This document shows, piece after piece, positions 45,010-52,663 of a stretch of DNA of 52,663 bases. Source of the DNA: Gammaproteobacteria bacterium (GTDB lineage: Bacteria > Pseudomonadota > Gammaproteobacteria > Steroidobacterales > PWYM01); contig RECU01000070.1 in the NCBI GenBank assembly GCA_007693855.1, positions 1 to 52,663 on the forward strand. The letters run 5' to 3'. The number at the start of each line of letters is the position of its first letter. Within the stretch, counting starts at the first letter, position 1. A program made the position numbers and the translations under genes. A model generated the notes under the pieces. It was not told where the DNA came from, ran no database searches, and was given only the letters and a program-made list of their open reading frames with translations.

Positions 45010-46500
45010 ATGCGTAAGCCACTGATCATGCTGGTTGTCCTGCTGGGCACGGCACTCGCCGTGGCCCCCGTCGCGAGTACCCAGGAGCTGCAGGTGCGCC
45101 CGGTGCTGCAGGAGCACGCCTACAGCGCCGCAGAACTCGAGCAGCTGCTGGCGCCGATCGCCCTGTATCCGGATGTCCTGCTGTCGACCGTCCTGATCGC
45201 GGCCACATATCCCCTGGAAATCGTCCAGGCGGCCCGCTGGTCGCGCGAGAACCCCGGTCTGCGCGGTGAGGCCGCTGTCGCCGCAGTGAACGACCGCGAC
45301 TGGGATCCGGCCGTGCAGGCGCTGGTGGCCTTTCCCGACGTGCTCGATCAGCTCGATGCGGCACTTGACTGGACCCAGGCCCTGGGCGATGCCTTCCTGA
45401 TCCAGGAGGGCGATGTGATGGACGCGGTCCAGCTGCTGCGCCTGCGCGCGGCAGACACCGGTCACCTGCGCAGCGACGAGCATGTCCGCGTGGTGCGCAC
45501 CGAGCGCACCGTGATCGTGGAGCCGGTGCGTGAGCGCGTGGTTTACGTGCCCTGGGTCGATCCCCTGGTGGTCTATGGGCCGTGGTGGCATCCCTACCAT
45601 CCGCCGGTGCGATGGCATACGCCGGTGCATTACCGGCCGGCGCGTACCGGCCTGTATTGGAGCAGCGGCTTCGTCGTCTCATCGGGTTTCTTTTTCACCC
45701 AGGTGGCCTGGCCGCAGCGCCACGTCGTGGTCGTGCACACCCCGGTCTACGTCTACCCATCGCACCGACGGCCGCGGCCCGTGCACTACGTGCCAGGCAA
45801 GCGCTGGCGCCACGAGCCACGGCACCGGCGCGGTGTGGCCTATGTGCACCCGGAAGTGCATCAGCGCTACGTCGCCTCGCCGCGGGTCAGGGCGAACACG
45901 CGGGTGACTGCGCCCTCACCACAGGCCAGAACCCGTGCTACGCCCCCGGCCACGGCGTGGGCACCGTCTGCCCGGCGGCAGGCCACCGAACGCGCGCCCG
46001 GCGGCGCGCGGATCACCGGTGCACCGGCCCGGCCCGGTGCCGAGGCGGCTGTCCGCGATCACGCACGCAGCCGCCAGCGTCGGGAGACCGTCGCCGAGGC
46101 GCCAGTCTCCAGGCTGGCAGCGCCGCCTGCCCGGGGGCAGGTCACGCCAGATCGGAGTACGCAGCCGCTGCGGTCCACGCCCCAGCAGACCCGGCGCGCG
46201 CCCGAGGCCCGCACACCCGTCCAGGCCCCTGCGCCCCAGCCACGAACGCGGGCGCAGACCCATACCCGGGGCACGGCCCCGGCAGCCGGTGCCCGAGCGT
46301 CCGCGCCGCCGGCCTCATCGCCGGGCCCGGCGCCGCGTGAATCGACGGCCCGTGAGACGACCCAGCGTGGGACAAGTCAGCGTCAGGCGACACCGCGTCA
46401 GGCAACACCGCGCCTCGGCGCGCCCGCCCGCGACGCGGGCAGTCCGCGTGGTCGCAGCGACGAGCGCGGCCGCGGGAGTGGGCGTCGCGCGGTCGACTGA
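45010..46500 (+). CDS. DUF3300 domain-containing exported protein
   Basis: Encodes 496 aa. A signal peptide (ending near 'VAS|TQE') is followed by a DUF3300 domain with 'LAPIALYPDVLLSTVLIAATYPLEIVQAARW' and 'VQALVAFPDVLDQL'. After about residue 160 comes an aromatic His/Pro/Tyr-rich part ('PYHPPVRWHTPVHY'), then a basic, Pro/Ala/Arg/Thr-rich, low-complexity tail of about 200 residues with short repeats (RQATP). The ATG at 45010 has GGGGAG 6 bases upstream. Function unknown; the tail looks disordered. Confidence 0.88.
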   Translation: MRKPLIMLVVLLGTALAVAPVASTQELQVRPVLQEHAYSAAELEQLLAPIALYPDVLLSTVLIAATYPLEIVQAARWSRENPGLRGEAAVAAVNDRDWDPAVQALVAFPDVLDQLDAALDWTQALGDAFLIQEGDVMDAVQLLRLRAADTGHLRSDEHVRVVRTERTVIVEPVRERVVYVPWVDPLVVYGPWWHPYHPPVRWHTPVHYRPARTGLYWSSGFVVSSGFFFTQVAWPQRHVVVVHTPVYVYPSHRRPRPVHYVPGKRWRHEPRHRRGVAYVHPEVHQRYVASPRVRANTRVTAPSPQARTRATPPATAWAPSARRQATERAPGGARITGAPARPGAEAAVRDHARSRQRRETVAEAPVSRLAAPPARGQVTPDRSTQPLRSTPQQTRRAPEARTPVQAPAPQPRTRAQTHTRGTAPAAGARASAPPASSPGPAPRESTARETTQRGTSQRQATPRQATPRLGAPARDAGSPRGRSDERGRGSGRRAVD

Positions 46501-46598
46501 ACCATCGCAAGGTCACCGGCCAGCCCCGCGACGGCTGAGCCCCGTTGCCGCCCCCCTGGCGTGTACCCCAGCGCGCGCTGCTGCATACTCTCGGCATC

Positions 46599-47753
46599 AT
46601 GGATACTCACGTGAATGGTCGCAGCGGTGCCGCCCCTGAGCCACCCGGCTGTACCCTCGAGCAGGGGTCGAGCGGTGAGGTGCTGCGACTGCACGGCGAC
46701 TGGACCCTGGCAGCGGTCTCACCTCAGATCGGCTCGCTGACCGCCACGCTCGAGGCCTGCGCCCGACGCGTCGATCTGACCTGGGACCTGCGCGGGGTGG
46801 CCGCGCTGGACAGCGCCGGTGCGCTGCTGCTGTGGCGCGCCTGGGGACGGCGCCGGCCCGAAAACCTCGAACTCGGCGACCGCCAGCAGGCCCTGTTCGC
46901 CGCCTGGGAGCATCAGGAAGACACCGTGCCGGTCGTGTCGCGACCGCCGCTCGGCCAGCGTCTGCTTGCGGGGCTGGCGCGCCCCGGTCGCGCGATGGTC
47001 GAGCCGACCCGTGCGCTGCTGATGCTGCTGGGGCAGCTGCTCATCGATACCGTGGTGCTGCTGCGCCATCCTGGGCGGATCCCCTGGCGCGAGATCTCGG
47101 CGACCATCTATGTCACGGGGTTCAAGGCCCTGGCCATCACGGGTCTGGTCGGCGCCCTGATTGGCGTGGTGATCGCCTACCAGTCGGCGCTGCAACTCAG
47201 AAATTACGGCGCGGAAATCTTCATCGTCGAGATGCTCGGGTTCAGCGTGACGCGCGAGCTGGGCCCGATGCTCGCAGCGATCATCGTGGCTGGCCGCTCG
47301 GGCTCGGCAATCACCGCCCAGATCGGGGTGATGCGCCTGACCCAGGAGCTCGACGCCATGACCACGCTGGGTCTGTCGGTGTCGCAGCGCCTGGTGATGC
47401 CGCGGGTGCTGGCCCTGACACTGGTCATGCCGTTGCTCGCGCTCTGGACCATCATTGCGGCCATGATCGGCGGCATCATCGCCTCCGAGCTGACGGTGGG
47501 CCTCGGGTTCGAGTATTTCCTGATCGCGCTGCCGGATCGCATGCCGGTGGCGAACCTCTGGATCGGTCTCGGCAAATCGCTGGTGTTCGGCGCCGTCATC
47601 GGCCTGACGGCCACCCATCTCGGCCTGCGAGTGCAGCCGAACACCCGCGACCTTGGCGCCCGCACCACCCGCTCGGTGGTCACGTCGATCACGCTGGTGA
47701 TTGTCCTGAATGCGATATTCTCGATCATCCTGCGTGAGGTTGGCTTCCGATGA
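46599..47753 (+). CDS. mlaE: STAS domain-MlaE fusion, lipid ABC transporter permease
   Basis: Encodes 384 aa. Residues about 20-110 form a STAS-like domain ('LRLHGDWTLAAV', 'DLRGVAALDSAGALLLWRAW'), as in MlaB. The rest is an MlaE permease ('TGFKALAITGLVGALIGVVIAYQSALQLRNYGAEIFIVEML', 'SVTRELGPMLAAIIVAGRSGSAITAQIG'). The fusion replaces a separate mlaB gene. It moves phospholipids across the inner membrane with the ATPase and MCE protein encoded next. It overlaps mlaF as ATGA. Confidence 0.93.
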   Translation: MDTHVNGRSGAAPEPPGCTLEQGSSGEVLRLHGDWTLAAVSPQIGSLTATLEACARRVDLTWDLRGVAALDSAGALLLWRAWGRRRPENLELGDRQQALFAAWEHQEDTVPVVSRPPLGQRLLAGLARPGRAMVEPTRALLMLLGQLLIDTVVLLRHPGRIPWREISATIYVTGFKALAITGLVGALIGVVIAYQSALQLRNYGAEIFIVEMLGFSVTRELGPMLAAIIVAGRSGSAITAQIGVMRLTQELDAMTTLGLSVSQRLVMPRVLALTLVMPLLALWTIIAAMIGGIIASELTVGLGFEYFLIALPDRMPVANLWIGLGKSLVFGAVIGLTATHLGLRVQPNTRDLGARTTRSVVTSITLVIVLNAIFSIILREVGFR

Positions 47754-48526
47754 GCGCCGAGCGCTGCGCGATCCGGATGCATGACATCCATACGCGCTTC
47801 GGCGACACCGTCGTGCATCGCGGCATCAGCCTGTGCGTGCGCGAGGGCGAACGGCTGGGTCTGGTCGGTGGCTCGGGCAGCGGCAAGACCACCTTGCTGC
47901 GCGAGATGATCGGCCTGCTGCGTCCCAGTCAGGGACGGGTCGAGGTGTTCGGGTACGACCTCAACAGTGGGGATCCCGGGGAGTTGCAGGCCCTGCGCAA
48001 CCGTTATGGCGTGCTGTTCCAGGCCGGAGCCCTGTTTACGGATCTCGACGTGTTCGACAATATCGCCCTGCCGCTCAGGGAGATGAAGCGCCTCGACGAG
48101 TCGCTGATCCGCGAGCTGGTGATGCTCAAGCTCGCGCTGGTCAACCTCGACCCGGCCGTCGCCCGAGCGATGCCCTGGGAGCTCTCCGGTGGCATGGTCA
48201 AGCGGGTCGCGCTCGCCCGCGCGTTGTCACTTGAGCCGGAACTGCTGTTCCTCGATGAGCCGACCTCGGGACTCGATCCGATCGCCAGCGACAACTTCGT
48301 CCAGCTGATCAACCGACTGCACCGCGAACTCGGCTTCACGCTGGTGATGATCACCCACGATCTGCATACACTGCCCGACCTGTGCGATCGTATTGCAGTC
48401 CTGGCCGATGGCGGACTGGTGTCCATCGGGACACTCGCCGAGGTGGCGGACGTCGATCACCCGTTCGTGCGCGAGTTCTTTCACGGCAAGCGGGCACGCC
48501 GCGTCCTCACCGCGGCAGGAGGCTGA
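47750..48526 (+). CDS. mlaF: Mla-type ABC transporter ATPase
   Basis: Encodes 258 aa. Walker A 'GGSGSGKTTLL', Q-loop 'FQAGALFTDLDVFDNIALPLRE', signature 'LSGGMVKRVALARAL', Walker B 'LLFLDEPTSGLDPI' and switch 'MITHDLHTL' are intact. The 'GAL.....V..N...PL' stretch and 'SGGM.KR' are typical of the MlaF/Ttg2A group. It starts inside the mlaE stop and ends directly before the MCE gene ATG. Confidence 0.95.
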   Translation: MSAERCAIRMHDIHTRFGDTVVHRGISLCVREGERLGLVGGSGSGKTTLLREMIGLLRPSQGRVEVFGYDLNSGDPGELQALRNRYGVLFQAGALFTDLDVFDNIALPLREMKRLDESLIRELVMLKLALVNLDPAVARAMPWELSGGMVKRVALARALSLEPELLFLDEPTSGLDPIASDNFVQLINRLHRELGFTLVMITHDLHTLPDLCDRIAVLADGGLVSIGTLAEVADVDHPFVREFFHGKRARRVLTAAGG

Positions 48527-49447
48527 ATGTACAACCATGCGTACGCGCTGATCACCGGCGTGTTTCTGGTGATGCTGACCGCCGGGGCGTTGCTGGTGGC
48601 CTGGTGGCTGGCCGGGGCCGACGCCCAGAGCCGGCCTTACGTAGTGGTCACCGACGGCAGTGTCACCGGTCTCGGTGAGGGCTCCCAGGTGTTCTTCCGC
48701 GGCATGCGGGCCGGGCGGGTCGAGCAGATCACGATCAATCCCGAGCAGCCGGAAGAGATCTTCATTCGGATCAGCGTCAACCAGGATATCCCGGTGAGTC
48801 GCGGAACCTATGCGACGCTGCAGCTCTCAGGGCTGACCGGTCTGACCCAGATCGAGCTCGACGACAGCCGGGAGGACCTGCGGGCGCTGCCCACGAGCGC
48901 TGAGGCACCGGCGCGGATTCCGATGCAGCCGGGACTGTTTGACCGCTTCGTGGCCTCCGGCCCCGAGCTGCTCGCCAACATCAACGAGCTGACGCTGCGC
49001 CTGAACGCCCTGTTCGACGAGGACAGCCGTGAGCGGGTAGCGGGTATTCTCGAGCGCGCCGACCGCCTGCTCGGCAGCATGGACCGGCTCACCGGGCAGG
49101 TCGAGGCGGAGATCGCGCGCAGCAGTGACGCCGTGGCCGAGGCACTCGACGCCGTGGGCGGGTTGCTCGGTGAGGCCGGGGGGGCACTCGGCAGGGTCGA
49201 CGGCATGCTGGAGCAGGTGGAGGCGATGATGGGGGAGCTGCGCGAGGTTGCCGTCGCCGGTCGTCGACTGACCGACGATCTTGGTACCCAGGCGCTACCT
49301 GGTCTGGAAAGCCTGCTCGGCGAGCTTGAGGCCTCCGGGCGCGAGCTGGGCCGGTTGGCACGCGATCTTCGCCGACGACCCGAGAGCGCACTCTACGGTC
49401 GCCCGCGGCCGCCGCCAGGCCCGGGAGAGGAGGAGTTTTCGCCATGA
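48527..49447 (+). CDS. mlaD: MCE-family substrate-binding protein (MlaD/PqiB-like)
   Basis: Encodes 306 aa. One N-terminal membrane helix (residues 7-29), an MCE domain ('YVVVTDGSVTGLGEGSQVFFRGMRAGRVEQITINP', 'YATLQLSGLTGLTQIELDD') and a long helical/coiled-coil tail ending 'ALYGRPRPPPGPGEEEF'. MCE rings carry lipid across the periplasm. It is longer than E. coli MlaD, closer to the MCE proteins that pair with a PqiC-type lipoprotein. AGGAGG precedes the ATG, which abuts the mlaF stop. Confidence 0.92.
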   Translation: MYNHAYALITGVFLVMLTAGALLVAWWLAGADAQSRPYVVVTDGSVTGLGEGSQVFFRGMRAGRVEQITINPEQPEEIFIRISVNQDIPVSRGTYATLQLSGLTGLTQIELDDSREDLRALPTSAEAPARIPMQPGLFDRFVASGPELLANINELTLRLNALFDEDSRERVAGILERADRLLGSMDRLTGQVEAEIARSSDAVAEALDAVGGLLGEAGGALGRVDGMLEQVEAMMGELREVAVAGRRLTDDLGTQALPGLESLLGELEASGRELGRLARDLRRRPESALYGRPRPPPGPGEEEFSP

Positions 49448-50043
49448 TCCACGTTTCCAGCACCCGCGCAGCGCTGCTGATCCCCTCACTGTTGCTCGTC
49501 GGTTGCGCGGGTTTGTTTCCGGAGCCGCCGCCGCCGCCGCGCGGCTTCGACTTCGGGCCGCTGCCGGTTGCCGTGTCGGCAGGGTCGTTGGCCAAGCCTG
49601 TCAACCTGGTCAGCGTGCGCGCGCCAAGCTGGCTGGACGGCCCGGAGATCCGCTATCGCCAGCTCGACCGTCACCCCGGGGCACTGTCGGCGTATGCGGG
49701 CAGCGAGTGGGTCGCGCCGCCAGCGGAGCTGCTGGAACAGCGCCTGCGTCACCGACTCGCCAGTGTGGAGTCTCCTGCGAACGCAGCGGCCGCCCCGGCT
49801 CGCCTGGAGATCGAGCTCCAGGCCTTCGAGCAGTTGTTCGAAGGCCCGCAGCAGGCCAGCGTGATCGCCAGCGCGCGGGCCGTGCTCTCGCGTCGGGGTG
49901 CTCCTGCCACAAGCCGGGTATTCAGCATCGAGGCACCGAGTACACCCGACGTCGCCGGCGCCACCCGCAGCCTGCCCGACGCCGCGGATGCGCTGGTCGA
50001 GGCGGTGCTCGCCTGGTTGAGCGCCGAGGTCGCCGTCGACTGA
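49444..50043 (+). CDS. ABC-type transport auxiliary lipoprotein (PqiC/DUF330-like)
   Basis: Encodes 199 aa. The signal peptide ends in a lipobox 'LLLVGC', then a Pro-rich linker 'PEPPPPPRGFDFG' and a domain with 'VRAPSWLDGPEIRYRQLDRHPGALSAYAGSEWVAPPAELLEQRL', the usual signature of this family. Such lipoproteins sit in the outer membrane and meet the MCE partner encoded upstream. It overlaps mlaD as ATGA and closes the operon. Confidence 0.9.
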   Translation: MIHVSSTRAALLIPSLLLVGCAGLFPEPPPPPRGFDFGPLPVAVSAGSLAKPVNLVSVRAPSWLDGPEIRYRQLDRHPGALSAYAGSEWVAPPAELLEQRLRHRLASVESPANAAAAPARLEIELQAFEQLFEGPQQASVIASARAVLSRRGAPATSRVFSIEAPSTPDVAGATRSLPDAADALVEAVLAWLSAEVAVD

Positions 50044-50159
50044 TCTCGCGGCGCAATGTGGTGCGTTCACATGCCGGACAAGCCGCGCAGGCCCGGCCGG
50101 CTGCGCCGGGTGCTGCGGCTACCATGCAGGCTTGGCACAACAGGCAGGGGGGTGGCGAC

Positions 50160-51302
50160 ATGAACAGGCGCGAGTTTCTCGGCACGACGGCCGTGGCGGC
50201 CGGCGGCGCAGCCAGCGGCTTCGCGGGCGGCATGGCGCACGCCGGCGAAGCGAGGGCGGGCGAAAGCGAGACCTTGGATGCCCCCAGGCGCTCGCGCGTC
50301 TGGCAGATCGGTGGCGCCGGGGGGTTCGAGACCCTGCGCCTGGCGACGCGGGCGACGCCGATGCCTGGTCGGGGCGAAGTCCTGGTCGAGGTTCACATGA
50401 GCGGACTGGCCGCACGCGACCAGGCCATCGTGCGCGGCTGGTTCCTCGAGGACAAACCCCCCACGCGTATTCCGCTCAGTGAGGGTGTGGGCACGGTGGT
50501 GGCAGTCGGCGAGGATGTCACCCACGTGGCTGTCGGCGAGCGCGTGACCTGTGCGCATTTCGCGCGCTGGATCAGCGGCCCCTGGGATCCGGTGAACTAC
50601 GCGGTCGACGTGGGCAACACGGTCGATGGCTGGCTGGGCGAGCGCGTCATCCTGCCGGCCTCGGGGGTGCTGCGTGTGCCCGACGGGGTGGACGACCGAA
50701 CCGCGGCCACGGTCAGCGGCTCTGGCGTCACGGCCTGGCAGGCGCTGCACGAGATCGCGCGCGTGCGCGCCGGCGACACGGTGCTGACGCTCGGCACCGG
50801 TGGGGTGTCCACCTGGGGGCTGCTGCTCGCCAAGGCCGCGGGTGCCCGGGTGGTCATCACGTCCTCCAGCGATGAAAAACTCGCGCAGATGCGAGCGCTT
50901 GGCGCCGATGTCACGGTCAATTACCGTCGTCACCGCGATTGGGGAGAGCGTATCCACGCCGAAACCGGTGGCGCCAACATCGTGCTCGAGACGGTCGGGC
51001 GGATCACGCTGGATCGCTCCATGCAGGCCTGTGCGAACAATGCGATGGTGGTGATGATCGGCACCACGCCCCTGCCGGAGCGCCTGCCCGAGATGCCGGG
51101 CCTGTACGTGCGCAATCTTGGGTTGCGGGCGATCAGCAACGGCAGCCGCGACATGCTCGCCGCGCTGCTGCGTGCCGTGGCCGCCAATGGTATCGAGGCG
51201 GTGGTGGGCGGGGTGTTCGGCTTCGAGGAGGTGGTGGCTGCCTTCGAATACGCCGCTGCCGCAGAGCACGCCGGCAAGGTGCTGATCGACCACCGCCGCT
51301 GA
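50160..51302 (+). CDS. MDR-family NAD(P)-dependent oxidoreductase with Tat signal
   Basis: Encodes 380 aa. The N-terminus 'MNRREFLGTTAVAAGG' is a twin-arginine signal, with a likely cleavage after 'MAHA'. The rest is a medium-chain dehydrogenase/reductase: GroES-like part ('GRGEVLVEVHMSGLAARDQAIVRG') and Rossmann part ('VLTLGTGGVSTWGLLLAKAAGARVVITSSSDEKL'). The usual Cys and His ligands of the catalytic zinc are absent ('AARDQ', 'SEGVGTV'), so it looks like a zinc-free quinone-oxidoreductase-like member. The substrate is unknown. It lies 116 bases after the lipoprotein gene. Confidence 0.85.
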   Translation: MNRREFLGTTAVAAGGAASGFAGGMAHAGEARAGESETLDAPRRSRVWQIGGAGGFETLRLATRATPMPGRGEVLVEVHMSGLAARDQAIVRGWFLEDKPPTRIPLSEGVGTVVAVGEDVTHVAVGERVTCAHFARWISGPWDPVNYAVDVGNTVDGWLGERVILPASGVLRVPDGVDDRTAATVSGSGVTAWQALHEIARVRAGDTVLTLGTGGVSTWGLLLAKAAGARVVITSSSDEKLAQMRALGADVTVNYRRHRDWGERIHAETGGANIVLETVGRITLDRSMQACANNAMVVMIGTTPLPERLPEMPGLYVRNLGLRAISNGSRDMLAALLRAVAANGIEAVVGGVFGFEEVVAAFEYAAAAEHAGKVLIDHRR

Positions 51303-51341
51303 CCGGGTCGCAGGCGGGCTGCCAGGCCAGCGCCCGGCAGC

Positions 51342-51363
51342 CCCCGAGGTCGCCCCGAGGTCG
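51342..51363. repeat. Two tandem 11-bp repeats upstream of the symporter gene
   Basis: CCCCGAGGTCG occurs twice in direct succession in the spacer before the symporter gene, followed by a partial copy CCTCGAC. Confidence 0.9.
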
Positions 51364-51419
51364 CCTCGACTGCCCGGAACCGCTACAGTGTCGCCTTCCC
51401 GGACGGTATGGAAGGACCC

Positions 51420-52663
51420 ATGGCAGAGCCCGTCTTCGATCATCGCAAACTCTCCAACCGCATCCTGCTCGCATTGCTTGCGGGCCTGATCTTCGGCGTT
51501 GCCCTGAACCTCACCATCGCCGATCGTGAATGGGTGCAGGCTTTCCTGATCGACGGGCTGCTGACGGTGGTCGGCGAGATCTTCGTCCGCCTGCTGAGCA
51601 TGCTGGTCGTGCCGCTGGTGTTCGTGTCCCTGATCACCGGCGTCAGCGCCCTGAGTGACCCGAAAAGCCTCGGGCGCATTGGCGGCAAGGCGGTGTTTCT
51701 CTACATGCTGACCACGGGGGTGGCGATCTGCCTGGCGCTGGCTGGCGGCCTGATCGTTCAGCCCGGCGTCGGGGCCAGTCCGGTCGAGCAGGTGGCGCGT
51801 GAGATTGCCGCGCAACCCTCCTTCGGCCAGGTGCTGATCGACATGGTGCCACGCAATCCGGTCGCCGCGATGGCAAGCGGCGACATGCTGCCGATCATCA
51901 TCTTTGCGGTGCTGGTGGGGCTGGCGATCGCGATGTCCGGGGAGCCGGGGCGCCGCGTAGGCGGCTTCTTCACCGATTTCAACAGCGTGATCATGCGGCT
52001 GGTGGAGTTCGTGATGCTGCTGGCGCCGTACGGCGTTTTCGCGCTGATCGCGGTGCTCGGTGCGACGACCGGGATCACCACCTTTCTCGGCGTGCTCAAA
52101 TACGTCGTGCTGGTGCTGGTCATGCTGGTGATTCATGCCACGGTGACCTATTCACTCCTGCTGAAATTCACCACCGGCCTGAGTCCGCGGGTGTTCTTCA
52201 GCAAGATCCGTGCGGTGCAGGCCTTCGCCTTTTCCACCGCCTCCAGCGGCGCCACCATCCCGGTGACCCTGAAGACCGTCGAGCAGCGCCTGGGTGTGGA
52301 CAATCGTGTCGCCTCCTTCACCGTGCCGCTGGGCGCGACCATCAACATGGACGGCACGGCCATCATGCAGGGCGTGGCGACGCTGTTCATTGCCCAGTAC
52401 TTCGGCATTGACCTCAGCTTCGCCCAGATGCTGATGGTGGTGCTGATGGTGATCATGGCCTCGGTGGGGGCCGCAGGCGTGCCCGGCGTGGGCCTGGTGC
52501 TGCTCGCCGGGGTGCTCGCCTCGGTGGGTCTGCCTGCCGAGGGTATTGCACTGATCCTGGGGGTGGACCGTATCCTCGACATGACGCGGACGGCGGTGAA
52601 CGTCACCGGTGATTGCGCCGTCTCCACCATCGTGGCGCACTCGGAGGGCAGCCTCGACCAGGC
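51420..52663 (+). CDS. Dicarboxylate/amino acid:cation symporter (DAACS), 3' end cut by window
   Basis: Open from the ATG at 51420 (GGAAGGA just upstream; an in-frame ATG at 51408 is possible) to the window edge, about 414 residues with no stop. It is a GltP/GltS-fold transporter: 'RLLSMLVVPLVFVSLITGV', the Ser-rich hairpin 'FSTASSGATIPVT', 'ATINMDGTAIMQG', 'GVPGVGLVLLAGV' and 'GVDRILDMTRTAVNVTGDC'. It imports glutamate, aspartate or C4-dicarboxylates with Na+ or H+; the exact substrate cannot be told. Confidence 0.94.
   Translation, partial: MAEPVFDHRKLSNRILLALLAGLIFGVALNLTIADREWVQAFLIDGLLTVVGEIFVRLLSMLVVPLVFVSLITGVSALSDPKSLGRIGGKAVFLYMLTTGVAICLALAGGLIVQPGVGASPVEQVAREIAAQPSFGQVLIDMVPRNPVAAMASGDMLPIIIFAVLVGLAIAMSGEPGRRVGGFFTDFNSVIMRLVEFVMLLAPYGVFALIAVLGATTGITTFLGVLKYVVLVLVMLVIHATVTYSLLLKFTTGLSPRVFFSKIRAVQAFAFSTASSGATIPVTLKTVEQRLGVDNRVASFTVPLGATINMDGTAIMQGVATLFIAQYFGIDLSFAQMLMVVLMVIMASVGAAGVPGVGLVLLAGVLASVGLPAEGIALILGVDRILDMTRTAVNVTGDCAVSTIVAHSEGSLDQ

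Noticed and set aside
46380-46420. Direct repeats in the DUF3300 tail as a possible mobile or CRISPR-like element
   Set aside because: The repeat is a short in-frame coding duplication (RQATP) within a low-complexity protein tail.
50067-52136. 690-codon open frame on the minus strand
   Set aside because: It is antisense to the MDR dehydrogenase and the symporter, both with clear family motifs. Its His/Gln/Arg-rich composition is that of a high-GC shadow frame.
1-52663. CRISPR arrays, IS elements, prophage, tRNA or rRNA genes
   Set aside because: No spaced direct repeats, transposase motifs, terminal inverted repeats or RNA-gene patterns were seen on either strand.

Overview
This is a GC-rich window of housekeeping chromosome. 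It most probably comes from a free-living, aerobic gammaproteobacterium. The reasons are the pilMNOPQ-aroK-aroB block, the tesA/ybbA/ybbP trio, the gmk-rpoZ-spoT order, an aa3-type cytochrome oxidase cluster with ctaA/cyoE, and UbiC/UbiA ubiquinone synthesis. The set fits an Ectothiorhodospiraceae/Chromatiales-like lineage, but the sequence alone does not fix the genus. I see no rRNA, tRNA, IS element, prophage or CRISPR array.

Layout: (1) 1-8.6 kb holds the respiratory oxidase. A DUF2244-ctaC-ctaD-small ORF-ctaG-ctaE operon on the minus strand ends at a strong terminator. Next comes a second minus-strand unit, SURF1-Sco-like-ctaA-cyoE, for heme A synthesis and assembly. (2) 8.7-12.8 kb holds bioB-bioC, a divergent comF, and ubiC-ubiA. 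(3) 12.9-19.6 kb, minus strand, holds ridA-recG and then yicC-gmk-rpoZ-spoT. (4) 19.8-25.3 kb, plus strand, holds a PP2C phosphatase, rph-rdgB-hemW, then an AT-rich intergenic region with clustered DnaA boxes, rpmE and gltA. (5) 25.3-28.5 kb, minus strand, holds ponA with an uncharacterised partner. (6) 28.9-38.6 kb, plus strand, holds the type IV pilus alignment and secretin genes, then aroK-aroB-dgt-pyrF-hemE. (7) 38.6-41.7 kb, minus strand, holds tesA, fadD and a CpeT-like lipoprotein. (8) 41.7-52.7 kb, plus strand, holds a YbbA/YbbP ABC system, a DUF3300 protein, an Mla-type phospholipid transporter whose permease carries an N-terminal STAS domain, a Tat-signal MDR dehydrogenase and a truncated DAACS symporter.

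Genes left of about 19.7 kb are almost all on the minus strand and those to the right are mostly on the plus strand. This switch lies near the only cluster of DnaA boxes I found (23.21-23.43 kb). That AT-rich spacer is the most interesting non-coding element: it could be an unrecognised replication origin or a DnaA-titration/regulatory site. The rest is mainly conserved core metabolism. The oddities worth a second look are a Sco-like protein that lacks the copper-binding histidine, a Tat signal on an NAD(P)-binding fold, and a phycobilin-lyase-like lipoprotein beside hemE.
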